Under the pieces are notes generated by a model. The model was given only the letters and a program-made list of their open reading frames with translations, searched no databases and was not told the DNA's origin. DNA of 64,000 bases from Lumnitzera littorea (taxonomy: Eukaryota; Streptophyta; Magnoliopsida; Myrtales; Combretaceae). This document shows positions 48,303 through 61,200 of the stretch, piece by piece. Position 1 is the first letter of the stretch. Every line of letters begins with the position of its first letter. The position numbers and the translations under genes were made by a program. Location of the stretch: positions 9,546,828 through 9,610,827 of the forward strand of contig JAMXBB010000004.1 in assembly GCA_024138015.1 (NCBI GenBank), given 5' to 3'.

Positions 48303-50843
48303 TATTGAGTTAATTAATATTATTTTTTTAAAATATTATAAAAAATTATTTATTTACAATATAAATATTAATTTTTAATATAAATTTTATGTCAAATGCT
48401 GTGTAAATCAAATATGATATAGTAAGCTTGTATTGTTTAATCCTTCTTATACTTGTTATATTATATTATCTTTATTCAGTTCAATTCTTATAATCAAATT
48501 CTATCTTTTAATGTGCTCACTTTAGGAAAATAGTAATTTTATTCCCCTTTAACTCCTTACACCAACAATATTTTTTTGTTAAAATTGCAATTTAATGCAA
48601 ATCATGAATTGGAATTTATTACTTTGAGGTCAAAATTGGGATTCTCAACAACACAACACCACATAACCATGATTGATCATGACTACCACCATTACACTAA
48701 CCATTCACCATTGTACACAACCCCCACACCCTCTACTATTGTGAATAACTATAGGTTCGACGAATAAAAAAACAAAGACCATATCTATTTCGACAACTGC
48801 ACACAACTAATACTATATGTAACCAACTCCATACATTACCACAATATCTTCTCTACCACCTATAATTTTTGTGCTTTTCTAAGATCTGCTATCGATTCAA
48901 ACTTTTTGTTTACAATCGAACTCTCTTCACATGTGTTTATTACTTGAAGTTTCAAGCTTTCTCCTTATTTTCTCTTTAGAGTTTTATTTGTGGCTACCTT
49001 AGTTTTGAATATCTTTGTTGGGTAGATCTTTAGGTTTTATCGTAGAAACAAAGCTCTTTCTTTTTTTTTTTCTTTCTTTCACAAAGGGGATTTCTTACAA
49101 TTTTTGGCCGTATAGATCATTATGGAGTAGAAGAGAGAGCGAAAGAGAATGTAGTAAAAGAGAGACTCAAACTTAGATAAAGAGAGTTGAAATAAAGAGA
49201 GAATGTTGAAATAGAGAAAGAATTGAAATAAAGAGAGAAAGAAAAGTTGAAATAGGGAGAAATTTTTTATTTTTTTCCAAGAAATAGAGAGAAATTCAAA
49301 GGATAGAGAAAATGGAAGAAGATAAGGGCAATGGGTTAATTCTTTTTTCTAACCAAATAATATAATACACATCCCAACTTTATTACATTTCTAATGAATC
49401 TTAATTCTATTTCCCCTTAATTCCATTCAATGAAGTAAATTAACTGGTAGTTTCAAAAATAGTGATGTAACTAAGACAAGTTGTAATAGAGTACTTGATC
49501 CATCTAATCCGTTAAATATCCTACAAAGTGAAATTGAATTAAGACTCGATAGCTTATTAGGTTAGGTTATGAGATTAAAAAAAAAAACACAATGGAAAAC
49601 CCGACCTAATAAAAATAATAAATAAATAATATAGATAAAAATAAGTAACTAATTATTGGCTTAAAAAATTTCTATCATTTCTTAAAAATACAAATGAAAG
49701 AATGAGGTTTTAAAATAAAAAATGTTCCTTCATTTCTCCATAAGTGTACAATTACTAGAGTTGTTTTGACAGTTGGATTGATAAAGTTTTAAAAAATTGC
49801 TCTTTGCTTTGATAATTGGATCCAAGGAATTTTAAAAAATTGTTCTCAATTAAGGAAGGAAACCCATTTTCTTTTCTTTTTGCTTTTTTAGAGTAATCAA
49901 CGGGTCTACAATGGAAAGAGAAGAAAACCATAATACATTCTATATTTTCATATATCGTTTTATCCTATCACTATAATAAATTCAATACTTGTCACTACTA
50001 GATGCAATTAATTATTTTTGTTTAGCATTTTATTGCTAATACAATATATTAGTTATATTTACAAGGAAAGAAAAAAGAAAAGATAACATCCAACACTCAA
50101 CACATAAAAAGGGTTGGGTCGAGTTTTATAATTGCATATTGAGGCAGATGACGTGTTTATAATAAAAAAAAAAAAAACTAAAAGGATTTTCATGGGTATT
50201 GAAACCCTTTTAAGGAGATGGAGCATATTCAAGTTTTAGAAAAACCACCTATTGCATCCCTTTTCAAAAACAAGCAAACAAAGTTTACCACTAAAAAAAA
50301 AAATTAATCCCCTCCTTCTCTTTATATTTGGAAACCCCCATTCCTATCCTAATTAATCCGAAGTCCTTCAAAGAAAGAGGCCTCCAAGATTTTTCTTGGT
50401 ATAACTATTTGTTTGTTTTTGTCAATGTTCTATGGCTCAATTTAATTTATTTTTCTTTGCAACTAATAGTACAAAACATTGGGTACTTTTTCAATTTTAT
50501 AAAACACAAGGACCAATATGTAAAAGATTAAAATACAATACTTAAAAAGGTATTTTAAGTGTAATTTACCTATTATTTTTATAGTTACATTTTCGATTTT
50601 AACGAACTTAATCTAACTATACATTGAAAACATAATTTGTTCAATAATTTAAATATAATAAATATTAAATAAAATGTAAGATTAAAGACTACGATCCCAC
50701 CAAAAACATGTGTGAAAATATCCTTCCTTTAAGCATATACGAGAGAATGGTATAACAAATTAATTGAACCGGTTCGACCACAAAGCCCGGTCCGGCTCTG
50801 AAAATGCTGCCTTGTGAATCCAGCATGCAACTAGCGAGCCGGG
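48303..50843. other. Intergenic DNA between AHL and METTL genes
   Basis: No gene. It holds a purine-rich GAGAGAAAG tract (about 49110-49320) and AT-rich sequence. The proximal promoter of the METTL gene should lie at its right end. Confidence 0.5.
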
Positions 50844-50854
50844 TCTATAAATAG
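50844..50854 (+). promoter_or_regulatory. TATA box of the METTL gene
   Basis: TCTATAAATAG lies about 40 bp before the start codon at 50886. If used, transcription would start near 50875, giving a 5' leader of only about ten bases, which makes the second ATG (50889) a possible start as well. Confidence 0.55.
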
Positions 50855-50885
50855 TAGTTGCAAGGAGGAAAGGGGTTTAAAGTGC

Positions 50886-53800
50886 ATGATGGAGAAAGAA
50901 GCACAGTATTTCTCGAAAGACTTCGAATGGGAAGATCTCAAAAACGATATTGAAAACGACGCCTTGTTTCGCTTCCACCTGCTTCCTTTTCAATCTCCTG
51001 CTTCGTCTTCTGCGGACCCTTTATCGCAAAATGAAGAGGACTCCACTTCCTGGCAGAAGTTCCATTCTTGTCATTACACTGGCAAATTCTTCAAGGTACC
51101 TTATCTTTTTTTATTATAAAGATAGCAACTTTTTAGTATATTTTGGCGAATTAAGGGAATAGGAAAACTGGGTTGTTTTTCAAAATGTGATATGTATTGT
51201 GGGTTTTGTATATAAAGTGGAGGGTTTGTGAAAGTTGTGATTTTGGGTGCTGGAGATATGAGGGTGTCGTGAGTTGATGACTGTTTTTGTATGAATTGTG
51301 TTCCGGGGTTTTTGTTTAAAGTGGAAATGTTGCGTCAAAGTTGTGAGCCTTGGATGCTGGAGAAAATGTTTATATAGGATGTTTTTCTGGACTGATTATG
51401 CTGTGGTCAGTGGCCTCTCTTGTTTTGTATAATGGAAATTTGGTTTCATGAATGGTGGGCAATAAATACTGATATGTTGATATATTGTAGTGATAGTGGA
51501 AAATTACCATGACAAAGGCTGCCTGTACCATTGAAGCCTTTCTTAGTTTGAATAGGAGGCATGAGAGACTCGATCTCTAGGTTGGCAATTTGTGTTGGTT
51601 GTTCGTGTTCATGTTTCATTTCATGTGGAATTTCTGTTAATCTCAGAAAAAGGAAAAAAAGAAAAGCGGTTATACTCCACAAATTATATATATTTTTTGA
51701 ATAATTGTGCCAATCTGTGTCACATTCGTGCTATAGACTTGTTGCTTTGTATAAGTTTTGTTTTTTTATTTTTTGTTCCTACATCTGTCTTATAATCATG
51801 TTGTGATGATGTCAATGTTGTTAGCTTCTGTTATTGATTGCCAGCCCTCCTACTAATTTCAAACATTCCATGGTTTTCTATTTAAAATGGGGATTTTTGT
51901 TATGAGCTTTCTCTTTGGGGATGAATTTGTTTTGCTCAAAATTTTTTGTGCTTGTTCTCAATGTTTGGTATTTTATAGTATGTTATTGGTTGGACGTAAT
52001 GGTGCTATTGTAAAGTTATGAGGCTAGTTGATAGCTACATGTTTGAAGGTACCAATGGATAGGCAGTTCTAGCCTTTAGCCAATAATGCTGCTTAATGCT
52101 CACATTGAAAGTCGTATAGAATAGAGGAAAAAGATGTCCATTGTTTCAAAAGGAAAAAATTTTCTCAATTATGATGGATACTTCCTTCTGATTGAAGATT
52201 ATTTTATATTTATGAAGTGCAGAAAACATTTTACATCTGACAAACATACCCTTAATTTCCCATATTGTACAGGAGAGAAGGTATCTGTTGAAAGAGTTCC
52301 CTGAATTGGCATCATGTGGAAAAGGTTTGAAGGTATTGGAGGTGGGATGCGGAAATGGCAGTACCATAGTCCCTATGCTGAGGTGAGAATAGCGTGTCTT
52401 GACCCCTTTGCTTCAATCTATCCTTCCCACTAGAGGGCAATCCATTAAAAGACCATTTGAAAATTCACATGGAGATTTTTCTAATTAGATGTAATCTCAC
52501 TTTGATAATGTCTTATTGCAGTCTCTAACAGTAAAAGTTCGGATGTTGCATAACATCGTGTATTTTTCCTTGCTTATGTCTAAGGAAAGGAGAAATAGAA
52601 TTAGTTGCGGCTAGCGATTGAAATAAGCAAGATACAGGAATGCATATTTATTGGCAAGAATACCTCAATAGTCTTGGTTAGTTCATATCAAATATTGAGT
52701 AATAGGATCAAGGAGATATTTTATGATAAAGAAAAATAAAAATAATCCTCAATCAGATTTTATCTACTACAATAATGTGCTTAAAAGGTAATGCCAAAAT
52801 TCATGGCAAAAGCTTTTTAACAGTGAAATTTGTGAAGAAAGATTAAGAATGTGCCAGATAGCTTTTTATATTGAGATCATTCTGTTTCAGATCCAATTTT
52901 CTATTTTTATTCCACTAATAATTGGACTTATACGTGATTCAACTAATGCTGCATGGAGCCAATTTACCAAAACATAGAATTCGGCCTATCCATAATGAGC
53001 AGCCCAAAATTGTGCAAGCTCACTTACAAGTGTGATGATAGGTCATATTTTCTTATATGTGTGCTTAACAGATGTCTTTGGTTTGATATATAGTTCTCCT
53101 ATGATTGACTGTGTGAATTCTTCTTCTTAAGCATTTATAATTAGTGGGTGACTTCATCAAGATGGTGACAAATCAACAGATAAGGCAGTGACCAAATCAC
53201 AGTTCGAGAGGGATATATATGGGTTTTGTGAAAATTTTTAAAAATAGTTGTTTATATCAGTTCAAAGCTTGTTTGCAATGGACTTTAGAAAGCCACTCAT
53301 TTTGATTTTCAAGGTTTAGTTGAATGTTTTTAATACAAATATCAAGATATTATAAAAAAATATTAGTGATCTGGTACTTCATCAAAGAATTAAGTATTTT
53401 ACATCTTTATGCAGGGGAAACGAGAATATCACTGTATATGCTTGTGATTGTAGTCTTGCAGCTCTTGAAAATGCAAAAGCAATGGTCGATACATTAGATA
53501 TGGCCTCAGTGAAAAATCGCTTCCATGCTTTTGAGTGCAACTTTTCTTGTTCAGGTTTCCCGATATGGTTGGCATGCAGTGCTTGCCGAAAGACTTTGCC
53601 ATGTAAGTAATAGCTGTCTTTCTTTCTTTTTCTTATTAATATTTTCCTGAGCCTTGAAATTCACTTCCACATTGTCATCTATGAAGAACATTTTCCTCTT
53701 GGCTTCTCAGATGGTGCAGAAAATTCTGAAGAACCCTCAAATAGTTCCATTTTGTCTGAAGCAAATAGGTGCTGCCTGGGTGGAGTGGATTTTGTTAGCT

Positions 53801-55272
53801 TGGTAAGCTTTCTACCTACTGTTTTATTTCTCAGGTATGGGCATCGATGAATTTCTGGAAAGATAGAATTCAGTTCCAATATGTTCTTTGTCTTGTCATG
53901 AATATCACATAGGAATAAATCAGTGGAAGTGGAACATCGCACACTTGATTCTTAGGCCTCAGATTAATTTAAGTTTTCATCAGTCTCGTTAACTTGATGC
54001 ATTCAAGGTTCTTGTACCCATATTATAGCACCATATTGCATTGAAAATAGCAAAGATATATAGAATCTATGACCAATTAGTGAGTTCACTGTTTGTTTTG
54101 TGGCTTGTGTTTGGCATTAGAATGAATTCCTTTTAAAAGTTTCGTTGCAGAGACGAGTTTTTTTTTTTTTTTTTTTCCCTTTTTCCCTTCTTCTTTCATT
54201 TTTTTTTTTTTTGGGGGGGGGTGGGGGGGTGGTGGTGTGGGGGTGGTGCCAAGGTAGAGACAAGAGTTTGAATTACTTTTCTGGTCAACTATGAGTTCTC
54301 AATCTTTTAAGTCATATCTGCCAAGAATAGAGTAGTTGTTTTCTATGTTGCTTGTTCAAAATAGTTCTATTAGTGATGGGTGATTTTCAGGCTTTCTTTC
54401 CCTTATTACTATTATTTTTTTCCTGCTACTCTACTAATGCCTATTTACATTGATTCCTTATCAGGAAGTATCTCAAAAAATAAGTAAGATGAATATCCTT
54501 TTGTTGTGTAATGTGGCAGATATTCACCCTTTCAGCAGTACCCTTTTCTAAGATGCCATCAACCCTCACAGAATGCTTTTCCATTCTAAAACCTGGTGGA
54601 ATGCTGCTATTCCGAGACTATGGTAAGGAATATATCTGTGGTTGTCTCCGAGTCTCAATCATTTGGGTGCTGTGTACAATAACTAAATCAGTTTAGTGTA
54701 CCTCTTTTTCCTAAAATGTACAAACAAGTTCTTTTCCCATTGTTATTGACCAACTATCTTCCTTATCCAAAAAATGGAATTATCTTTCTATTCTAAGTTC
54801 TGACAAAGCTTAGCTCCTACATAATATCCAGGTCTTTATGACATGACTATGCTTCGGTTTCAAATGGACAAAAGGGTGGGATTCCGTGAATACATGCGAG
54901 GAGATGGAACTCGCTCTTACTTTTTCTCTTTAGAGACTGTGAGAGATCTCTTTACTAATGCAGGCTTCATTGAGGTATAAATCTCTTTCAAGAGTTATTG
55001 CGCTAATACCTGTTCTGTGATCAGTGACCACCCACCCATCAGCGGAGCACACATATCACGAATGAGTTGATCACTGTAGCTATGACATGATTTTGTTGAT
55101 TGTGCATCTCAATTTTGCAACCGTGCATTTGTGCTTCTTTGTGATCACTCATCAACCCACTTGAACACTACAGCTTGAGCTCGAATATTGTTGTGTTAAG
55201 TCACTGAACCGCAAAAATGGAAAGAGCATGCGTAGAGTGTGGGTTCATGGGAAGTTTCAGAAACCGGGGTAA
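50886..55272 (+). CDS. METTL2/6-type tRNA N3-methylcytidine methyltransferase
   Basis: Exons 50886-51095, 52273-52382, 53415-53602, 53711-53802, 54520-54622, 54832-54974 and 55174-55272 join in frame to 314 codons, all GT-AG. The protein is a class I SAM-dependent methyltransferase of the Trm140/METTL2/6 family, which makes m3C at position 32 of tRNAs; that activity is inferred from the family. Visible motifs: an acidic N-terminus (DFEWEDLKNDIEND), WQKFHSCHYTGKFFK, the SAM-binding LEVGCGNGSTIVPML, the acidic loop YACDCS, the core strand GGVDFVSLIFTLSAV, then LKPGGMLLFRDYGLYDMTML and the final RRVWVHGKFQKPG. It matches the Arabidopsis At1g54650 protein as I recall it. A C-xx-C-containing insert lies in exon 3. 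An alternative in-frame 3' exon may exist at 55329-55512. Confidence 0.93.
54154..54247 (+). repeat. Poly(T) then G-run tract in METTL intron 4
   Basis: T-runs are followed at 54213-54247 by G-runs of 9, 7 and 5 separated by single T or GGTGGTGT. On the transcribed RNA this could fold as a G-quadruplex. Homopolymer length is sequencing-sensitive. Confidence 0.8.
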
Positions 55273-55512
55273 ATCAAGTCTGAGGGATCAAATCTATCGA
55301 AAGGCTCAACTTCCCTTGCCTGTTACAGGTGCATTTCACTTCCGACAAAGCACACATTATGCGGCAAAAACATTGCAGGAAGGAGCCAATTCTTGAAAAG
55401 CCGAGACCTACCCCAAGAAGAGTTCGATATTGTTGTTCTCAACACCACACAATTTCCGGTTCCAAGGCAACCTAAGAACACATGGAAAGCGGTACAGATG
55501 AAGGTTCTATAG

Positions 55513-57386
55513 ATCTCTACTGAAGTCCATTGAGCAGTTGATTGTACAATGAAGAGTAGGTTATGGATATCAGGGTGTATTCGTTTCACATAATCAAACT
55601 TTTTTTCCGATATGTGTTATAATTATAGCGGTCAAATATAATCGTGATAATCTCAAGAGATGATGGAAGCTGATGACTATTGGTGGTGAAAGTGGAACAA
55701 CCAGGGGAAATGCTAATGAAATATAGGTTTCCTACGCCGCAACCTTCACTTTATGTAGGATACCAGTAAAATCCATAGCCAGAGGCTGAATTATGAACAC
55801 AAAGCCAAATACAGACTTGTAATTAAGTATCGTGCTTTTAAGCATTTTAAGTTTTTTATTGAACAAGAATTTGAAGTAAAAGGGATATGGTTGATTTGAT
55901 TAAAGGTGTGATGCAGCAATAATTAAATGAAAATGGGGTTTTGATTCACACAATCAACTAAATCAAGGGCTTGTTGCCATAATCATAATAAAATACATAG
56001 ATAAGAGGGTCGAGAGAAAATCTTATGGTTCTATTCATTAAAAAGTAATGACAATATTTCTGTTACATGAAATCTAAAAGGAACATGAAGTATAAAAGTA
56101 ATAACATGGCTAAAATAAAGGACCTAAAAGTAAAAATATAGAGAAGTTAATAGAATTTAAATCCTATTGGCTAATAAAACATAATTTCTCTTGGCTAGTA
56201 GAAAGACTAATAACCTATAAATTATTAATAATAATTAATTAACCAAGTAAAGGCCAATTAACTTGACAACCAAGTAACATAAAATAAATAAAACAAGATA
56301 ATAGGAAATTCATGATATATAATAAGTAATTAGGTTCAATCCGTGGTCTTAATGAAAATTAATTAATCTAGACAAAATTCAACCCTTCCAATTTGTTTAC
56401 TTGGAGGTCATAGAGAGGGAATAAATTACCATTGCTTCTTACGGAGGATAGAGAAATTGCTTGACCTTGTATATCTATAATAATTATAGTGGTATTATTG
56501 AAACTTGCTTGAACATGAATAACTCTCTTTGAAAAATGGATAGAGAATTTTAGTATTAAGAGGTATTTTTGTTCTTATTCTGTTAGTTATATCTTAGAGA
56601 ATATAAAATCTTTTATTTCCTTTATAGAGGGAATAAAAAGCAAATAGTGTGACAACTGTATTCTTATCATTAATATTACAATTAAATAACCTTTGATTAT
56701 TTTACAAGATAATCATATAAGGGTAAATTGATATGTTTAGTATTATTCCCAACTTAATATTATAATTAATTGTGAAATAAATATTGAAATAAGTATTGCT
56801 TACAATAAATTTACATGAAGCAAACACTAGGATAGAAATTTCCAACTTATTCTTTGTAATAGTCATTATCAATATGTAAGATTTTCATTCCCTATTTCAT
56901 TTTGAGAAGTAAATGAATTGTTAGTCATCAAAGTACCTTCGAAATGGCAACCATAATAGTCTTCATAGAACTTCATGCAAAATAGATAAATTTCATATAA
57001 ACCATACGATAAGTAATTATTCCTCATTAATATGCTGAATAAAATAAGTTTACTGGTTTAGGAATTTAATCCTCCTTAGATTTGTAAAAGACGAGAAAAG
57101 CTTTAATGATATTAATACACGCTACATGAATTGATAAGTAGTATGTAAGTATTAATAAAATTTTAATATATAAAGACATTATTAATATTTTTTCAAAAAA
57201 TGCATATATTCATTATCCTAAATCTAAAGAGTTTGTTTTATTATTACTTATTTAAACATTATTGGTATTTACACATCATTCATCAATTTATATGGTATGT
57301 TAATAGTATTAATTTTTTTTTTCTATATAAAACCTTCAATAAATGCCTTAATATAGTTAAATAGACCCCTATGTCTTTTTTCGATT
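55513..57386. other. METTL 3' flank and intergenic DNA
   Basis: No supported gene. The end of the METTL transcript should lie in the first few hundred bases. The rest is AT-rich, without recognisable coding sequence or repeat structure. Confidence 0.5.
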
Positions 57387-57574
57387 TGGATCATCTAAAG
57401 TTCTTATTTCCTAAAGTTTCCTATAATCACAAAAGTAACAGTTGTTATTATCTAGTTTTTTGAAAAATCCTGACGTCACAATGATGTCATTGGATATTTA
57501 AAAAATTTAGACAACACCAATCATTACTTTTGTAACTTTAAGAACTTTAGGAAATAGGAACTTTAGAGGATCCA
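57387..57574. mobile_element. Short fold-back MITE, 188 bp
   Basis: The left end TGGATCATCTAAAGTTC pairs with the right end, which reversed reads TGGATCCTCTAAAGTTC. The arms continue through TATTTCCTAAAG and ACAAAAGTAA for about 55 bp each, leaving a short loop that contains TGACGTCA. No coding capacity. Confidence 0.75.
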
Positions 57575-57932
57575 TTTCCATCTTCTTCTTTTTTTAAATT
57601 TCAATCTTACAATCCCCATAGAGCATCCATCTCTTGCTAGTCAAATACAATCTTGTAAGGCATGCATTCTATATACGAGGTCCATTGTTGATGGATTCAG
57701 AGCTTGAGTAGTTTGTTTGGCAATGAAGCGAATTTGTTGTGGTATATGTGTATAGGTGTAGCTTTGTAGGTGGTGTTGTGTGACATGTGAATATGGGTGG
57801 CAATTTGAATATCATTATGGGTATAGCAGCCATAGTAGTGATCGATGAGCTTTGACATGAAGTAAGGCTCATTTTGTGAGACTTAATATTGATTTTTATA
57901 ATAGAACGAGAAGAACATATAAGATATATACT

Positions 57933-58209
57933 TATAGAATTTAGTAGAATTGATTTTAGTAGAATTGAAGAAGGCCATTGATACATGAATAAAAAATGGT
58001 GTTCTAGTATTCAATTGAAAAGCATCTCTATACAGTTATGTTGATCAGCTGATATTTATATCAGTAGCAAGCAAATAACTAAATAACAGAATTTAACTAA
58101 CTATTTTGCTATAACTAATCTATCAACTAATCAGTTTAACTAAACTAATTGATGAACAAAACTGATGTGTATTAATTAACTAATAAATAATAAAACTATA
58201 ATCTCTACA
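57933..58209 (-). repeat. 3' LTR of the copia element
   Basis: 277 bp, collinear with 62775-63052. Its 57933 end reads TATAGAAT where the partner reads TGTAGAAT, so the terminal CA (on the - strand) has decayed. Confidence 0.92.
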
Positions 58210-58214
58210 TCTTC

Positions 58215-61200
58215 CCCTCAAGTGGGCTTCAACTAAGTCCTAACTTGGAACCAAGAAAAAATAACCGATCAGCAGGTACAAGTTTAGTAAAATATCAGCA
58301 ACTTATTGATGAGAGGAAACATATTCAATACGAACAAATCCTTGTGAAATGTGATATTAGATGAAGTGAACATCAATGTCAATGTGTTTGGTTCATCCAT
58401 GTTGACAGGGCTTAGATGCTATTAACTTGGTAGATTTATTGTCGTAAAATAAAGGTATTGGAGATGGAATTGGAATGTGTAAATCTTAAAGGATGTATGA
58501 AAGCCAAAGTAATTCCTTAACAGCAACAGTAGCACTACGGTATTCAGCCTCTGTTGAAGAACTGCTTACAGTGGTTTATTTTTTGCATTTGCAAGAAACT
58601 AATTGATTTCCCAGCAAAACACAAAATCCAAAAATGGATTTACGTTCATTGGTAGCGTAACCTTAGTCAGCATCCGAGAAAACTTGCAGATGTAAAGTAT
58701 TGTTGATTGGAAAAAATAAACCAAGATCAATTGTGCCTTTGAGGAATCGAAGAAGATGCATTGCAGCTTGAAGATGAGGAACATGTGGTTGTGAAATAAA
58801 CTGACTCAATTTGTGAATAGAAAAGGAAATATCTAGATTAGTAATAGAAAGATATAAAAGTTGTCCAACTAGTTGTCTATAAACAAGTGGATTAGTCAAA
58901 AGTTCTCCAGTGTCCTTTAAAAGAATCAGCCCTATTGGTAAAGGTGTAGTAGTAGGCTTTGCAGCTATAAACCCTGAATTAGTTAAAATGTTGAGAATAA
59001 ATTTCCATTGATGAAGTAAAGTGCCTTTAGGAGTTTGACATATCTCTACTCTTAGGAAAAATCTCGCATGGCCTAAGTCTTTGATTGTAAACTTCTCATG
59101 CAACTCCTATTTAAGTTGTGTAATAGTTGCTGCATTGTTACTAATGGTGATCATATCATCAACATATGGTATTACAATCAAACATCCTTCATTGTTGAAC
59201 CTGGTAAATAAAGAATAATCTACCATGGATTGTATAAAACCAAGTTTGAGAAGAAACTAAGATAGCTCAATGTTCCAATGTCTAGATGCTTGTTTTAATC
59301 CATATAAAGATTGTTTAAGTTTACATACTTGATTACGGGGAGCTGTAGAATACCTAGGTGGAGGCAACATATAAATTTCCTCATTAATAAAACCTTGAAG
59401 GAAAGCATTATTAATGTTTATTTGGAAAAGTGGCTAGTGTAAAGTAGTAGCAACAGGAATCAAAACTCGTACAATTGCCAATTTAGCTACCAGTGAAAAG
59501 GTATCATGATAATTGATACCTTTTACCTAAGTATAACACTTAGCAACCAATCTAGCTTTGTGTCTTTCAATGGAACTATTTAGTCTATATTTGATTTTAT
59601 AGACCCATTTACACTTGATAGCTTTCTTCCTTGGAGGTAACATAGTCAACTCCCAAGTATTATTCGACTCAAGTGCTTCTAACTATTTATTCATAGCATC
59701 AACCCATTCTTATGATTTTGATGCTTGTGAATAGCCAAATAGTTCATTAGATGTTAAAACATGTGCTAGTGAAGATACATAGTCATTTGGATAGGTATCA
59801 AATGAATGAGTAGGAAACAAAGGGTACGAAACATGATGTTGAGAAGATGGTCTAAATGTTGTAGTAGTATGTAAGGAGTGTATATAATCATTCAGCTAAA
59901 TTGGAGGATGTATGGATTGAGTGGATATTCTAAGTTCATGACTAAGTGTTAGAACTCTAGTCTGATCATGTGACGAAGACTGCTCTGATTGTCACAGCAA
60001 AGTTGCAACACTTGAAGAAGAAGGAGAATTGAAATTTTTTGATTGGGAAATGTTCTGTGAAGAAATAGGATCAACATCTTGAACCATAGAAGGTGCTTCA
60101 ATAGAAGGAAGAGTGTCAGTGGACATGTTTAAAGGAGGATGAAAAGATTTTGACGAAGAAAGGGCTGGCTTAGAGATTGGATTTAACTCACCTATTTTGA
60201 AAGGAAAATGGGATTCATAGAAACAAACATCTTTGCTCACAAAAACCTTGTTTCAATCAAGTCGAACACTCTATAGCCTTTATTATTATTGGCATATCCT
60301 AAAAAAACACACTTAATACCTCGACGATCAAATTTGTCCTTGGAAGAACCAAGTGCAACGACAAAACACAAACATCCAACAACCCTTGAATGATCATTGT
60401 TTGGTCGGTGTCCTAACAACAATTCATATGGTGACTTCTATTGTAGTTTAGACATTGGCATCCAATTAATCAAGTATGTGGAAGTCAGTATGCCTTCTCC
60501 CCAAAGATACTTAGGAAACTGGGCATAGAGCATTAGTGATCGAGCTATGTCTAAAATGTGTTGATGCTTCCTTTTAACCTTTCCATTTTGCTGAAGAGTA
60601 TAAGGGATTGACCTTTGATGAATAATGCTAAGATTATTAAAAAGTGTTTGACATGCTTGAGAAAGAAATTCCTTGCCATTATCAGACCTTATGGTTTTAG
60701 GGCAAGCATAGAATTGATTCTTGATAAGTTTGAAGAACTTATCAAGTATAGATAGAACTTGGGATTTTGAGTGTATTAAGTAGGTCTATGTGCAACAAGT
60801 GAAATAATCTACTAAGGTAACAAAGTATTTTTCACCGATTATAAAAGGAATAGAGAACAGTCCCAAACATCTACATGTAGCAATTGAAAAGGAAAGGAGG
60901 TACAAGAAACACTATCATTGAAAGGAAGTTTATGGAATTTAGTAAGATTGCATGCATCGGAAACAAAAGTTTGTGTAGTTAAATGTTTACACAAAAGTAA
61001 ATGCTATAACTTTGACAATGATGCATGACTAAGACATTGATGAACTAAATGAACATTGTCACCTGTAATTTGAGATACAGAAGAAATAGTACTATTATTT
61101 GCTGCAACTGATAGAGCAATTTTTAAGACATTTGAATCTAAGATGTAAAGGCCATTTATTGCTTTAGCAAGTGCAACAGTAACTTTATTATGGTCCTAAA

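Noticed and set aside
57669..57986. 105-codon open frame on the - strand
   Set aside because: It overlaps the copia LTR and its target duplication and has no recognisable domain.
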